Below, one piece after another: positions 40,386-49,672 of a DNA stretch of 64,000 nt. The DNA is taken from assembly GCF_003795145.1 (NCBI RefSeq), contig NZ_CP027786.1, positions 1,798,001 to 1,862,000 on the forward strand. Direction: 5' to 3'. The notes beneath the pieces are model-generated. The model made no database searches. It had not been told where the DNA came from and was given only the letters and a program-made list of their open reading frames with translations. Position 1 is the stretch's first letter. The number at the start of each line of letters is the position of its first letter. The DNA is from Tetragenococcus koreensis. Lineage in GTDB: Bacteria; Bacillota; Bacilli; Lactobacillales; Enterococcaceae. The translations under genes and the position numbers were made by a program.

Positions 40386-41401
40386 TCGCCATACCCCGCA
40401 ATCTCAGTATGTTTTACCCGTTTTCTAAATATATAATACGTCCAAGCAATATAAGCCAAAATAAATGGTAATAATCCAATTGCAGTATAACTCATAATTT
40501 TAAGCGTATACGGTGAAGAAGACGCATTTGCGATTAATAAATTATTAGCTGAATTCGTTGAACTAATCAACACACGAGGAAACATCCCGGTAAACAAGAG
40601 TCCAACTAAGGTAACCAGTGTCAGACCGCTAGTTAAAAACGCCACAAATTCTTTATTTGCATAAGAACAATAATTTGCGATGACAGTCAATAAAATCATC
40701 GCAACCAGCAAAATTGGAGTCGAAACAGGGTGCAGTGTGAAAAAGTCCGTTTGGAAATACAATAAGACCGCAAACACAGCAAGCCCAACATATAAAACCC
40801 AATACAGTGTTTGTGCATATTTTTTAGCACGCTCCCGTATAGGTCCGGTCGTTTTTAATGAAATATAATTTAGTCCATGTAAATAGCAAAGTAACGTCAA
40901 CGCGATACCACCAACCACAGAAAATAAATTGATATAATCAGTGAATTGCGCCATCATATCGCCGTTGCTATCCATCGGCATTCCTTGAATCATACTGATA
41001 AATAAAATACCAAAGAAAAATGGAACAATGAAACTTCCCACAGACAATGTCCAATTCCAAATCCATTTTCGTTCTTCTGGCATACCACTACGAAATTCAA
41101 AAGAAACCCCACGGATAATCAATCCAAATAAAATTAGAAATAAAATCAGATAGTAGCCGCTAAAAAGGGAAGCATACCACATTGGAAAAGAAGCAAACAT
41201 TGCGCCTCCAGCAGAAATTAACCATACTTCATTGCCATCCCAAACTGGACCGATTGTTTGCACGACTTGATCTTTTTCTTGGTCGTTTTTTGTTAGTGTT
41301 TGGACTGACATTCCTACACCGAAATCAAACCCCTCTAAAAAGAAGAAACCGGCAAATAAAACACCGATCAAAATAAACCAAAACAGCTGTAGACTACTCA
41401 T
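40382..41401 (-). CDS. cydB: Cytochrome bd ubiquinol/menaquinol oxidase subunit II
   Basis: This 339-residue integral membrane subunit of the bd oxidase has about eight membrane segments. FFFLEGFDFGVGM and GPVWDGNEVWLISAGGAMFA near the N terminus are diagnostic. The ATG at 41401 (MSSLQLFWF) is chosen because it overlaps the cydA stop by eight bases and matches the family N terminus. An upstream in-frame extension into cydA is not credible. Confidence 0.94.
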   Translation of the reverse strand: MSSLQLFWFILIGVLFAGFFFLEGFDFGVGMSVQTLTKNDQEKDQVVQTIGPVWDGNEVWLISAGGAMFASFPMWYASLFSGYYLILFLILFGLIIRGVSFEFRSGMPEERKWIWNWTLSVGSFIVPFFFGILFISMIQGMPMDSNGDMMAQFTDYINLFSVVGGIALTLLCYLHGLNYISLKTTGPIRERAKKYAQTLYWVLYVGLAVFAVLLYFQTDFFTLHPVSTPILLVAMILLTVIANYCSYANKEFVAFLTSGLTLVTLVGLLFTGMFPRVLISSTNSANNLLIANASSSPYTLKIMSYTAIGLLPFILAYIAWTYYIFRKRVKHTEIAGYGE

Positions 41402-42818
41402 TGAAAGCACCCCCATCAAAAGGATCTGTTGCAGGTTGTACTTCTTTTTCTTGTTCTTCCTGGTCATCCGGCCCTTTACGCAATTCACGAACAACTAAGT
41501 AGATCATGACAATTGCCAATCCTCCGAACAGCAAGAAGTAAACAATATTAGAAAATAGCAAAGAAGCCGGCGTAACATTCGGCGATACACTGTCTTCCAT
41601 TTTAAATAAACCATATACCGTCCAAGGATAGCGTCCTAGTTCGGTAACTAACCAACCACAAGTATTCGCAATAAAAGGAACAAAGGTCATCAGTCCCACG
41701 AACCACAACATCCACGGCTTCTCATAAAGTATCGGTTTTTTCTTGCGAGTAAAGAATAGTCCTAATACAGCGACTAATAACATTAACATGCCAAAACCAG
41801 CCATAATCCGGAAACTCCAAAACATCGCATTTACTGGTGGGAAGTAATTATCCTCCCCATATTCTGCGGTCATCTTTTCATTAATTGAATTCATTCCTTC
41901 AACACCGCCAGAAAGGCTGTGGTAAGATAAAATACTCAACACATACGGCACTCGGACACCGAAGACGCGTTCATGTTGGGCTTCATTCATCCAAGCAACC
42001 AACGTCCAAGAAGCTGGGTCATCTGAATCTTCGTATAAACCTTCAGTAGCTGCAAATTTCATCGGTTGATCTTCTACTAGAGCTTGCATTTGCATGTCCC
42101 CAGCTATTAATACGCCAAGAGAACCAAACAAAGCCACTCCTAAGCCGACCCGCAGTGACTTTTTAAAAATACTTCTACTTAGTTCACTTAACGAGCGCTT
42201 TTTCAGTAAACGAAAAGCAGACATCCCTGCAACCAGAATACCGCCCATCAAGAAGGCTGCCGTAATCACGTGAGAAAATTCATACCAAACTTGCGGGTTT
42301 TTGAGCAATGCGCCAAAGTCATTCATTTCTGCTCGACCGTTACGGAAAGTATAGCCTACTGGATGTTGCATAAAGCTATTTGCAACTAAAATCCAAAAAG
42401 CTGAAAGAATCGAACCCAATGTAACCAGCCACATGAAAGACACATGTAATTTCGGGTTAACTCTTTGCCAAGTAAACATCCATAAGCCTAAAAAGGTTGA
42501 CTCTAAGAAAAAAGCCAGCAGTGCTTCAACAGCTAATGGCGCACCAAAGATATCTCCTACAAATCGCGAGTAATCTGACCAGTTCATGCCAAACTGAAAT
42601 TCTTGAATTATCCCGGTAACAACCCCTACAGCAAAACTCAACAGAAAAATATTCCCCCAAAATTTTGCCATCTTTTTATAATATTCATCCTTTTTCGTTA
42701 CATACATTGTTTCCATAATTGCAACAACTAAAGCCACACCAATCGAAAAAGGCACAAAGAAATAGTGAAAAATCGTTGTCATTGCAAATTGGAATCGAGC
42801 TAATGTAACAATGTCCAT
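41394..42818 (-). CDS. cydA: Cytochrome bd oxidase subunit I
   Basis: This 474-residue subunit binds hemes b558, b595 and d and oxidises quinol at the outer face. It begins LARFQFAMTTIFHYFFVPFSIG, with the heme-ligand His region. The GRQPW-like segment appears as ELGRYPWTVYG, and EFQFGMNWSDYSRFVG is also typical. GGAGG lies before the ATG. It heads the operon cydA-B-D-C, with every junction overlapping. The cell needs heme to use it; no heme genes are in the window. Confidence 0.95.
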   Translation of the reverse strand: MDIVTLARFQFAMTTIFHYFFVPFSIGVALVVAIMETMYVTKKDEYYKKMAKFWGNIFLLSFAVGVVTGIIQEFQFGMNWSDYSRFVGDIFGAPLAVEALLAFFLESTFLGLWMFTWQRVNPKLHVSFMWLVTLGSILSAFWILVANSFMQHPVGYTFRNGRAEMNDFGALLKNPQVWYEFSHVITAAFLMGGILVAGMSAFRLLKKRSLSELSRSIFKKSLRVGLGVALFGSLGVLIAGDMQMQALVEDQPMKFAATEGLYEDSDDPASWTLVAWMNEAQHERVFGVRVPYVLSILSYHSLSGGVEGMNSINEKMTAEYGEDNYFPPVNAMFWSFRIMAGFGMLMLLVAVLGLFFTRKKKPILYEKPWMLWFVGLMTFVPFIANTCGWLVTELGRYPWTVYGLFKMEDSVSPNVTPASLLFSNIVYFLLFGGLAIVMIYLVVRELRKGPDDQEEQEKEVQPATDPFDGGAFNE

Positions 42819-42886
42819 TGTTTACTCCTCCAATACTTTGGTTATTACCAATGAAGTTTATAAAATAAATGCAAAAAACCTTATAT

Positions 42887-42915
42887 AGTATACGCGTTTC
42901 TTCATTGAGTTACAA
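42887..42915 (-). promoter_or_regulatory. cyd operon promoter
   Basis: On the minus strand TTGTAA (4 of 6) and TATACT (5 of 6) are 17 bases apart, 69 bases before cydA. The leader has a small hairpin TTGGT-AATA-ACCAA a few bases before the ribosome-binding site. No clear Rex or catabolite box was seen. Confidence 0.55.
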
Positions 42916-42993
42916 CCAATTTGTCCATTTTAATCATATGCCTTTTTATATGAAATGCAATTATTCCGCTTGCTTTTTTTGTTAAAAGTATGA

Positions 42994-43779
42994 TCAAAAA
43001 AATAGCTGAAAGCCATTGTATAAATTAATACATAAAACTAATAGAACCACAGCTTCAAAAATCTGAGAAACTTGTTTGGAAGAGATCGATTGGCTGACTT
43101 TGGCCCCAACGAACCCTCCGATAATGGCTGCTGGAATGACATAAAAAAGCATCGTTAGGTCATAACGACCAAACCCCGAGTAAAAAGCAATGGTTACTAG
43201 CTTTGCCAATTGCGAAAAAAAGATCGTACAAATCGAATAAACGGTCGCTTCCTTGATAGGGACGCCAAACATTAATATCAAAAGTGAAACGTTGATCGGT
43301 CCGCCACCAATTCCCAATAGACTAGCTAAAAAGCCTAAGATAAGGCCACAAATAAAATACCAAATTTTAGCCGTCAAATGAAATTTGCGAAAGTTAAAAT
43401 GATTATAAAATAATGCAAAAAGTAAAGTGACAATCGTTAAACCAATTTGAATAAGTTTAATCACCGTATCATCTGAAAAATTAGCAAGGAAAAAATCAAA
43501 CGTGTGGTTTCCTAAAAAACCGCCCAAAATCGATCCTGCAGCAATCCAAGCCATCAATCGCCATTGAACAGTTACCCCACCTTTGGCTTGCCGCACAGTT
43601 GAAGTCATCGACATCACAAATACAGCAACAGATGAATAAAAAGAAACGACTACTACTGGATCCGCTGCAATAAAATCCAAGACTGGTTTAATAATCACTC
43701 CGCCGCCCATACCCGATACGGCGCCTACAGTATTAGCTAAGACAATAACTAAAAAATAAATGATTCCTTTTAACATCAA
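42994..43779 (-). CDS. TSUP family (TauE/SafE) membrane transporter
   Basis: This 261-residue protein has about seven or eight membrane segments. The two repeats with GAVSGMGGGVIIKPVLD near the N terminus and LASLLGIGGGPINVSLL in the middle are the family marks. Members export or import sulfite, sulfonates or other small organic anions; the substrate here is unknown. It is a single gene. Confidence 0.85.
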   Translation of the reverse strand: MMLKGIIYFLVIVLANTVGAVSGMGGGVIIKPVLDFIAADPVVVVSFYSSVAVFVMSMTSTVRQAKGGVTVQWRLMAWIAAGSILGGFLGNHTFDFFLANFSDDTVIKLIQIGLTIVTLLFALFYNHFNFRKFHLTAKIWYFICGLILGFLASLLGIGGGPINVSLLILMFGVPIKEATVYSICTIFFSQLAKLVTIAFYSGFGRYDLTMLFYVIPAAIIGGFVGAKVSQSISSKQVSQIFEAVVLLVLCINLYNGFQLFF

Positions 43780-44217
43780 TTGTTCCTTTCTAAGTTTTAT
43801 TTATACCCTTATGATACCGTCAAACAGAAAAAAAGCAAAAAATGGTTGCTATTTAAGCAGTAAAGCGAAGCATTTGCTGCTTATCTTACATATCCACAAA
43901 ATTTTAAAAAAAGTTAGCGTGAGCATAAAAAAGTTACTATCTAAGAAAAAAAGCCTGAACTTAACTAAAAAAGCATTTTTTGGTCAAAATATGTCATTTT
44001 ATGACAATAAAAGTTTTAAAAGACCAGAAAATTTGCTCAAATCAGTGGATAATTCTCTTATTTTTCTATTTCCGTCCTAAATCGTTTAGCATAAGTTAAA
44101 CTTTTTTGCTAAATCAATACTTTTTTAATCATCAATTTGCTAATACGCTTATTTTTTGACAAGTTTGGCATTTTTTTACTCTAAAAGCTTATGATACTTT
44201 GGCTCAGAGGTGATTGG
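43780..44217. other. Gene-free AT-rich interval
   Basis: About 440 very AT-rich bases lie between the divergent TSUP and Mga-like genes. A 106-codon frame covers much of it but has no ribosome-binding site and a low-complexity Lys/Ser/Leu composition, so it is not called. TTGACA occurs at 44156-44161 upstream of the Mga-like gene, with no good -10. No RNA gene or repeat was recognised. Confidence 0.45.
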
Positions 44218-45228
44218 ATGTTTGATACATTATTAGAAAAGCAAGATAAAATTATATTTCGTTTGTTTCAATATCTACAAAAGAAAAATCCTTGTTCACT
44301 AAAAGAAGCTGCTACTCAGCTGCATCTTAGTTTGGAATCATTAAAGCGTTATATTAACATTTGGCAACAAAATGGGAGTAACTTTTCAACGGGGATTTCC
44401 TTTTATATAAAAGATCAGACAATTACAGCCATTTATTCCCATGAAAGTGGCCAGCTATTTTTAACCGCATTACTAAACCGGAGCTTTTCCTTTCAATTAT
44501 TGGTGAAAATAATTGAAAATCCATTTTATACCCTTAGAGACTTAGAAAAAGAATTTTACCTATCCAGAGCTACCATGCAACGGCGTATTCAAAAAATGAA
44601 ACCGCTCTTGCGCAACTATAGTTTAACTGTTTCTTTTATCTATGACCCTCCTTTAAAAGGCAACGAAATACAGATCCGCTATTTCATTTTATTAGTCTCT
44701 TTGTTATACGATCCACCTTTTTTATGGAGCGAACAAACCTTATACGACCGCTACGAAGAAATCCAGCAGTATCGAATTAGTCAAGGTTTTGCTTTCATTA
44801 AAGCCGAACAAGCATCTAACATGATGTACTACCCTGTCCCTTTTCAACTAAATGACGCTGGGTTACGTTTTTTATGGCAGCAATTTTCAGGACTAGAAAC
44901 CATTTGGTTAAAATCTTCTGTAACCGACGCTTTGGAATTTTCTTTACATGCTCATACAGAATTAAGTGAATTGTCATTAATTGCTTTAGCACAGAAATTT
45001 CATCGCTTACACAGCTTATGTGACTTCTTTTCTGGCAGCCTCTTATTAGCCTATAATCCTTTTTGTTCGATAACAGGCACCAAAAGGTTGGTCCAAAGTT
45101 TTACAAAGCTTTTACCGAATTATCAACAATTATTAGCTAAACACCCCGAGTTACCGGTTTTATATGAAAAACTATTGCAAAACAGCTCTTATAGCGAAAA
45201 TAGCAAATGGACGATTGCAGAAGACTAA
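44218..45228 (+). CDS. Mga-like helix-turn-helix regulator
   Basis: The protein has 336 residues. Two N-terminal helix-turn-helix regions are seen at about 23-45 (CSLKEAATQLHLSLESLKRY) and 105-125 (TLRDLEKEFYLSRATMQRRI), the arrangement of the Mga/AtxA/RofA group. The remainder shows no PRD or EIIB domain that I can recognise. The ATG at 44218 has AGAGG seven bases before it. Targets are unknown; neighbours are a TSUP transporter and a sugar transporter. Confidence 0.78.
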   Translation: MFDTLLEKQDKIIFRLFQYLQKKNPCSLKEAATQLHLSLESLKRYINIWQQNGSNFSTGISFYIKDQTITAIYSHESGQLFLTALLNRSFSFQLLVKIIENPFYTLRDLEKEFYLSRATMQRRIQKMKPLLRNYSLTVSFIYDPPLKGNEIQIRYFILLVSLLYDPPFLWSEQTLYDRYEEIQQYRISQGFAFIKAEQASNMMYYPVPFQLNDAGLRFLWQQFSGLETIWLKSSVTDALEFSLHAHTELSELSLIALAQKFHRLHSLCDFFSGSLLLAYNPFCSITGTKRLVQSFTKLLPNYQQLLAKHPELPVLYEKLLQNSSYSENSKWTIAED

Positions 45229-45275
45229 AAAAGGCTGGAACATAAGTTATTATACTTACGTTCCAACCTAATAAA
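45229..45275. terminator. Bidirectional terminator with GGCTGGAACA motif
   Basis: GGCTGGAACATAAGT and ACTTACGTTCCAACCT pair as a long hairpin between converging genes. The motif is the short form of the repeat at 3668-3850. Confidence 0.75.
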
Positions 45276-45294
45276 CTAAAACAATATGTTTTTA

Positions 45295-46158
45295 TTATTT
45301 CGTTAAACCAATCAAAATACCGCCGAGAGCTACTAAGACGAGACCAGCAATTGTGAGTTTCAATTCTTTTGAAGTTCTCGATTCTTTAAGAAATAGAATA
45401 CCACCAAGTGTGGATACTATCACATTCATTTGCGACAGTGTGAACCCTAAAGCTACGCCGTTTGCTTTATTGGAAAGCAGAATACCTATATTCCCGAGCG
45501 CAAAAGCGGCGCCTGCCAGAATATTTTGGAATGATTTTTTGCTGAAAAGCTCTGGCTTTTTATCAAAGAAGAAACTAAAGGCCATTGCGCCTATTGCCAT
45601 ACCGATTCCTTGAGGGAATAATACGTCCCAACCATTCAGATCAGCCATACGCGGAATGACATTGTACATAACTTGTCCAACCGTCGATAGCACCAAAATA
45701 AAGAGACCTTTTTGCATATTTCCTTTAGCAGAACTATCACCTTTTTCTTTATAGGCGGTGAAAAATACCCCAATAATAATTACAATTAAAGCACTAATCC
45801 CATAAACATAATCCAGTGAGCTTGTCCATTCATGGAAATAAAAAATACCAAACATAGTGACACCAATTAATTGCATTCCGGTAGAAATTGGCATTGCAGC
45901 AGATACACCAATAATATGGAAGCTTTCAATCTGTGTAATTTGACCAAAAGCCCAAGCAAACCCGCAGATAAAAGAAGCAATAATTAAATGCCATGTCCAA
46001 GGTGGTTGATGAAAAAACAAAGTCCCAACTGAAAAAATAAGCGCTCCTAGCGACATACCCATTTGTTGATTAGAAGTTTTTCCGCCAATAGTTTGTAGAA
46101 TTAGCGGTTGAATCCCCCACATTAAAGCGGGTAAAAGTCCAAGTAGTATATTACCCAT
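45295..46158 (-). CDS. GRP-family sugar transporter (GlcU/RbsU-like)
   Basis: This 287-residue protein has ten predicted membrane segments and belongs to the drug/metabolite transporter superfamily, GRP group. The N terminus MGNILLGLLPALMWGIQPL and the repeated halves fit glucose or ribose uptake proteins such as GlcU and RbsU. The ATG at 46158 follows GGAGG and matches the family start; the in-frame extension upstream is not used. Exact sugar uncertain. Confidence 0.85.
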   Translation of the reverse strand: MGNILLGLLPALMWGIQPLILQTIGGKTSNQQMGMSLGALIFSVGTLFFHQPPWTWHLIIASFICGFAWAFGQITQIESFHIIGVSAAMPISTGMQLIGVTMFGIFYFHEWTSSLDYVYGISALIVIIIGVFFTAYKEKGDSSAKGNMQKGLFILVLSTVGQVMYNVIPRMADLNGWDVLFPQGIGMAIGAMAFSFFFDKKPELFSKKSFQNILAGAAFALGNIGILLSNKANGVALGFTLSQMNVIVSTLGGILFLKESRTSKELKLTIAGLVLVALGGILIGLTK

Positions 46159-46266
46159 AATAAAAAACCTCCTGTCATTTATATTTAAGTAATTATCAAT
46201 AAAAAGTACCTCCAATTGTCATAATAACTTTTTTAAAATAAAACCACAAAAATTTTGTCACGAAGT

Positions 46267-46307
46267 AAAAAAGCACTGCAGCTTTTAATTGCTGCAATGC
46301 TTTTTTA
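46267..46307 (-). terminator. argS terminator
   Basis: AAAAAGCACTGCAGC and GCTGCAATGCTTTTTT form a strong stem with one mismatch, about 100 bases beyond the argS stop on the minus strand. Confidence 0.8.
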
Positions 46308-46403
46308 TATAGTTAAAGCCTTATATTAGTAAAATTAGCAATATTTAAATAACGAACTTTATAATTATAAAAATAATCGTATAGCACTGTACCCTATTAA
46401 TTT

Positions 46404-48095
46404 TTACATTCGTGCAGGAGCTTGCAATCCCAATAAACGTAAGTCTTCTTTTAGCAAGACCGTAACTACATACACTAAAGCTAAACGTGCTTCTTGTTGC
46501 TCATCTTCAGCTAAAATTCTAGTATTTCCGTAGTATTTATTGAAAGCTTGTGCTAATTTAATCGCATGTTTAGCTACAACAGAAGGTTCGTAATTGTCTG
46601 CAGCTTCTAAAATCATTTCAGGATAACCTTGAATAAATTTAACAATTTCCCAACTACCTTCATCATCCAAAGCATAATTTTTCTCTTTGTCAGCTATAAA
46701 GTTAGCTTTTCTTAAAATGCTCATCGCACGCGCGTAGGTATATTGAACATAAGGCCCTGTTTCCCCTTCAAAACGCACCACTTCATCTAAGGTAAAGTCA
46801 AATGTATTCAATCGATCATTTTTCAAGTCATGGAAAATAACTGCTCCGACCCCTACTTGTTTAGCTATCTCTTCTTTATTTTCCAAAGAAGGATTTTTTT
46901 CAGCAATTTGATTTTGTGCCGATTGAACCGCATCATTTAAGACTTCTTCTAAAAGAACAACCTGGCCTTTACGGGTAGATAATTTTTTGCCATCTTTTGT
47001 GATTAAGCCAAACGGAATATGATGCATGTCATCTGACCAATCATAACCCATTTCTTTTAGCACTGCTTTTAATTGTTTAAAATGATAGCTTTGCTCATTT
47101 CCTACCACATACAAAGATTTAGCAAAATCATAGGTACGTTTGCGGTATAAAGCAGCAGCCATATCACGCGTGATATAAAGCGTACCGCCATCACGCTTTT
47201 TGATTAAAGCAGGATTAAGGTCATAAGCAGATAAATCAACAATTTCTGCTCCTTGGTCTTCTTTTAACAAATGCTTTTCTTCCAACAATTCAACGATTTC
47301 ATCCATCTTATCTTCATAAAATGCCTCGCCTTTATAAGAATCAAAGGTAATCCCTAGCATATCGTATATCTTATCAAATTCTTTTAATGATTCTGCACGG
47401 AACCACTTCCATAAGCTGACAGCTTCTGGATCCTCGTTTTCTAATCGTCTAAAAGCAGCCCGACCTTCTTCTTCTAGCGTTGGGTCCTCTTCTGCTTTTT
47501 CATGAAATTCAACATATAAGCGCAATAATTCTCCAATCGGATTACTGCGAACTTCTTCTTCAGTTCCCCATTTTTTATAGGCCACAATCAACTTACCAAA
47601 TTGAGTTCCCCAATCGCCTAAATGATTGATTTTAACAGGTTGATAACCCACTTTTTGTAGAATAAGTGCAATAGAATTCCCGATAACTGTCGAACGCAGA
47701 TGCCCCATAGAAATAGGTTTTGCAATGTTTGGTGAAGACATATCAATCGGCACATTGGAATTATTTCCCAGGCTAAAGTCGCCATAGTGTTTCCCTTGTT
47801 CAATCACCGTGTTCAACACTTCTTGTGAGACTTTTTTCTTATCCATGAAAAAGTTTAAGTATGGCCCTACCACTTCAATTTTTTCAAAAGGAGTCTCATC
47901 AATTTTTTCTGCTAATTCACTTGCGATCTGTTGCGGAGCTTTACGATAAATTTTAGCTAAAGAAAAAGCGGGAAATGCAACATCGCCGTGCGCTGCTGAC
48001 CTAGGATTTTCTAATAACTGCTCTACTTGCTCAATAGTTAAATCATCTTTTATTACATCAAAGACTGCTTTTGCTACAACTTCTTTATTTTTCAT
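46404..48095 (-). CDS. argS: Arginyl-tRNA synthetase
   Basis: This class I synthetase of 563 residues charges tRNA-Arg. The HIGH-type motif reads SMGH (129-132) within [16 protein letters not shown]. The KMSKS position is replaced by KLSTRKG, as in many Gram-positive ArgRS. A C-terminal DALR anticodon domain is present. The ATG at 48095 follows TTGGAGG and gives the family N terminus. A T-box leader precedes it. Confidence 0.95.
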   Translation of the reverse strand: MKNKEVVAKAVFDVIKDDLTIEQVEQLLENPRSAAHGDVAFPAFSLAKIYRKAPQQIASELAEKIDETPFEKIEVVGPYLNFFMDKKKVSQEVLNTVIEQGKHYGDFSLGNNSNVPIDMSSPNIAKPISMGHLRSTVIGNSIALILQKVGYQPVKINHLGDWGTQFGKLIVAYKKWGTEEEVRSNPIGELLRLYVEFHEKAEEDPTLEEEGRAAFRRLENEDPEAVSLWKWFRAESLKEFDKIYDMLGITFDSYKGEAFYEDKMDEIVELLEEKHLLKEDQGAEIVDLSAYDLNPALIKKRDGGTLYITRDMAAALYRKRTYDFAKSLYVVGNEQSYHFKQLKAVLKEMGYDWSDDMHHIPFGLITKDGKKLSTRKGQVVLLEEVLNDAVQSAQNQIAEKNPSLENKEEIAKQVGVGAVIFHDLKNDRLNTFDFTLDEVVRFEGETGPYVQYTYARAMSILRKANFIADKEKNYALDDEGSWEIVKFIQGYPEMILEAADNYEPSVVAKHAIKLAQAFNKYYGNTRILAEDEQQEARLALVYVVTVLLKEDLRLLGLQAPARM

Positions 48096-48126
48096 TATGT
48101 CCTCCAAGTTTCATTATTATTTTTCA

Positions 48127-48362
48127 TAAAAAAAGCCTCTAGCATTTTAAACGCTAGAGACGAGATTACCCGCGGTACCACTCTTGTTGTTTGACTTTTC
48201 AAACCAACTTTATCTGATAACGGCAGATTCCGTTTATAAAATAAATTTTCACAAGTGCGTTTCTCTTTTCTTATTTTATTCGGCTTTCACCAATTTCCGA
48301 ATTCGCTCCACAAAACAATTGAAAAGATACTCTCTTGATCTCCAAATTTTTTTATGAGATTT
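48127..48362 (-). promoter_or_regulatory. T-box riboswitch of argS
   Basis: The leader contains the T-box core TGGTACCGCGG (48180-48170), preceded by AGAG and followed by the terminator GTCTCTAGCG...TGCTAGAGGC plus a T-run (48163-48128). A Stem I with a distal GGUG-type segment lies in the upstream half. A TATAAT at 48374-48369 places the transcript start near 48362. It reads the charging state of tRNA-Arg and allows argS expression when the tRNA is uncharged. The specifier codon was not resolved; AGA and CGC both occur at the foot of Stem I. Confidence 0.9.
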
Positions 48363-48567
48363 GCGTTGATTATAACAAATTTTTTTTATATTGGCTAGTT
48401 TAATTGCTTCAGGTTTCCCATTATCTGTCACTTTTCTTTTTAAATGGCAAAAGTTTTCCTCAATATTTGTCATACAAAAATGAAATATTATCATATAGTT
48501 TTATTGAAAAGTCAGAAACTTAAAAGTTTTTGATTTATTTTTTTGATCCTAGCGTTGGTTAGTACTT

Positions 48568-48600
48568 TTGACACACAGCTGATTGTGTCCTGTATATAAT
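48568..48600 (+). promoter_or_regulatory. MerR-style promoter with dyad in a long spacer
   Basis: TTGACA (48568-48573) is followed by TATATA after 19 bases or TATAAT after 21. The perfect dyad GACACA-N8-TGTGTC (48570-48575, 48584-48589) fills the spacer. This geometry is typical of promoters twisted open by MerR activators. It would transcribe toward the deacylase-MarR cassette 130 bases away. No dedicated regulator is adjacent. Confidence 0.45.
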
Positions 48601-48648
48601 GTAAAAAATTAGAAATGAATATGGATAATACACGAAAATATATATTTT

Positions 48649-48708
48649 ATTGTTGACTTTTCTACAAAGACGCTTTATCATGATGTAAATTATAGAAAAT
48701 TCAACAAT
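48649..48708 (+). promoter_or_regulatory. Promoter and putative MarR operator of the deacylase cassette
   Basis: A 16-bp inverted repeat with one mismatch has arms at 48649-48664 (ATTGTTGACTTTTCTA) and 48693-48708 (TAGAAAATTCAACAAT). The promoter TTGACT (48653-48658), 17 bases, TATCAT (48676-48681) starts inside the left arm and its start site lies just before the right arm. The half-site TTCAACAAT recurs upstream of the second copy at 53315-53322. Binding by the MarR protein encoded in the cassette is inferred. Confidence 0.65.
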
Positions 48709-48729
48709 TTGGATAGGGTGAGAGAGAGT

Positions 48730-49203
48730 TTGATTAACCTAGAGGAAACATTTAAACATACAAACATTGATTTTGAGTTATACCATCATCGAGCTATTTA
48801 TACTAATGAGGATGCACTGGTTGTAAAGGCAGAACAAGGTTTCAAGGGTACAGAAACAAAAAGTTTATATTTAAAGGACAAACAAGGCAATCACTATATC
48901 TTTCTAACATTCACTACGAAAAGAAGTGACTTTAAGAAATTAAGTAAGCTTGTAGGAAAAAGGCTTTCTGTTGTATCCGCAGAAGTTATGGAGAAAACAA
49001 CTGGTCAAAAATCGGGAGCTGTCTCTCCATTTGGTTATGAAACACAGGTACCTGTAATTATTGATGAAGAATTACTTTCGCATGAAAAACTTGTATTTGC
49101 GCCTGGTCGTCCAGACGAAACCATGGTTGTAAAAATCGCTGATTTGGACAAAATTATTAAAGTGCTTGATCTAGAAACTTATTTACTACCAATGGAGGGA
49201 TAG
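48730..49203 (+). CDS. YbaK/ProX-type aminoacyl-tRNA deacylase domain protein
   Basis: The protein has 157 residues and belongs to the YbaK/ProX fold, whose members hydrolyse mischarged tRNAs such as Cys- or Ala-tRNA-Pro. Recognisable parts are DALVVKAEQGFKG with the conserved Lys, TGQKSGAVSPFGY, and DEELLSHEKLVFAPGRPDETM. The SPFGY pattern looks closer to ProX than to YbaK proper. The start is set at TTG 48730 by comparison with the paralogue at 53360, whose ATG and ribosome-binding site are clear. It is the first gene of the four-gene cassette, two bases before marR. Confidence 0.82.
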   Translation: MINLEETFKHTNIDFELYHHRAIYTNEDALVVKAEQGFKGTETKSLYLKDKQGNHYIFLTFTTKRSDFKKLSKLVGKRLSVVSAEVMEKTTGQKSGAVSPFGYETQVPVIIDEELLSHEKLVFAPGRPDETMVVKIADLDKIIKVLDLETYLLPMEG

Positions 49204-49205
49204 AA

Positions 49206-49658
49206 ATGTCTGAAATTTTAAGAGAAATTGGTGTAATTTCGCGAGCACTATCTTATATCAGCAATGTGGAATTTAAGGATATCCATCTTAATAAAGATCA
49301 ATATTTATATTTAACAAGGATATACGAAAATCCTGGTATTATTAATGATTCCTTGGCTGAATTAGTCAAACAAGGTCGGTCTACAGTCTCAAAGTCAATT
49401 GGTAAACTTGAGAAGGAAAAATTAATAAGAAAAGAAGTGGATCCTGGCAACAAAAAAATTCGTAGATTATACACAACCGATAAGGCAGAAGAGCTCTATG
49501 ATTATTTAAAACGAGAAGAAGTATATTCAGAAAAGACTGTTTTGGCAGGATTATCCTTAGAAGAAAGAGAGATGTTGTTGCTGGTTTTAAAAAAAGTAAG
49601 TAAGAATGTTGATGATGAATGGCACTTTGTAAAGAACGGGAACAAACGGATTTATTAG
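49206..49658 (+). CDS. MarR family transcriptional regulator
   Basis: This 150-residue winged-helix regulator has its recognition region at DSLAELVKQGRSTVSKSIGKLEKEKLI (about 57-83), followed by the wing (DPGNKKIRRLYTTDKAEEL). It sits between the deacylase and the amino-acid enzymes in one operon (spacings 2 and 14 bases), so autoregulation through the inverted repeat at 48649-48708 is likely. A decayed paralogue lies at 55519-55950. Confidence 0.9.
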   Translation: MSEILREIGVISRALSYISNVEFKDIHLNKDQYLYLTRIYENPGIINDSLAELVKQGRSTVSKSIGKLEKEKLIRKEVDPGNKKIRRLYTTDKAEELYDYLKREEVYSEKTVLAGLSLEEREMLLLVLKKVSKNVDDEWHFVKNGNKRIY

Positions 49659-49672
49659 AGGTGGAAATAACA

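Noticed and set aside
43760-44080. 106-codon plus-strand frame
   Set aside because: No ribosome-binding site, starts inside the TSUP gene on the other strand, and has low-complexity composition of AT-rich DNA.
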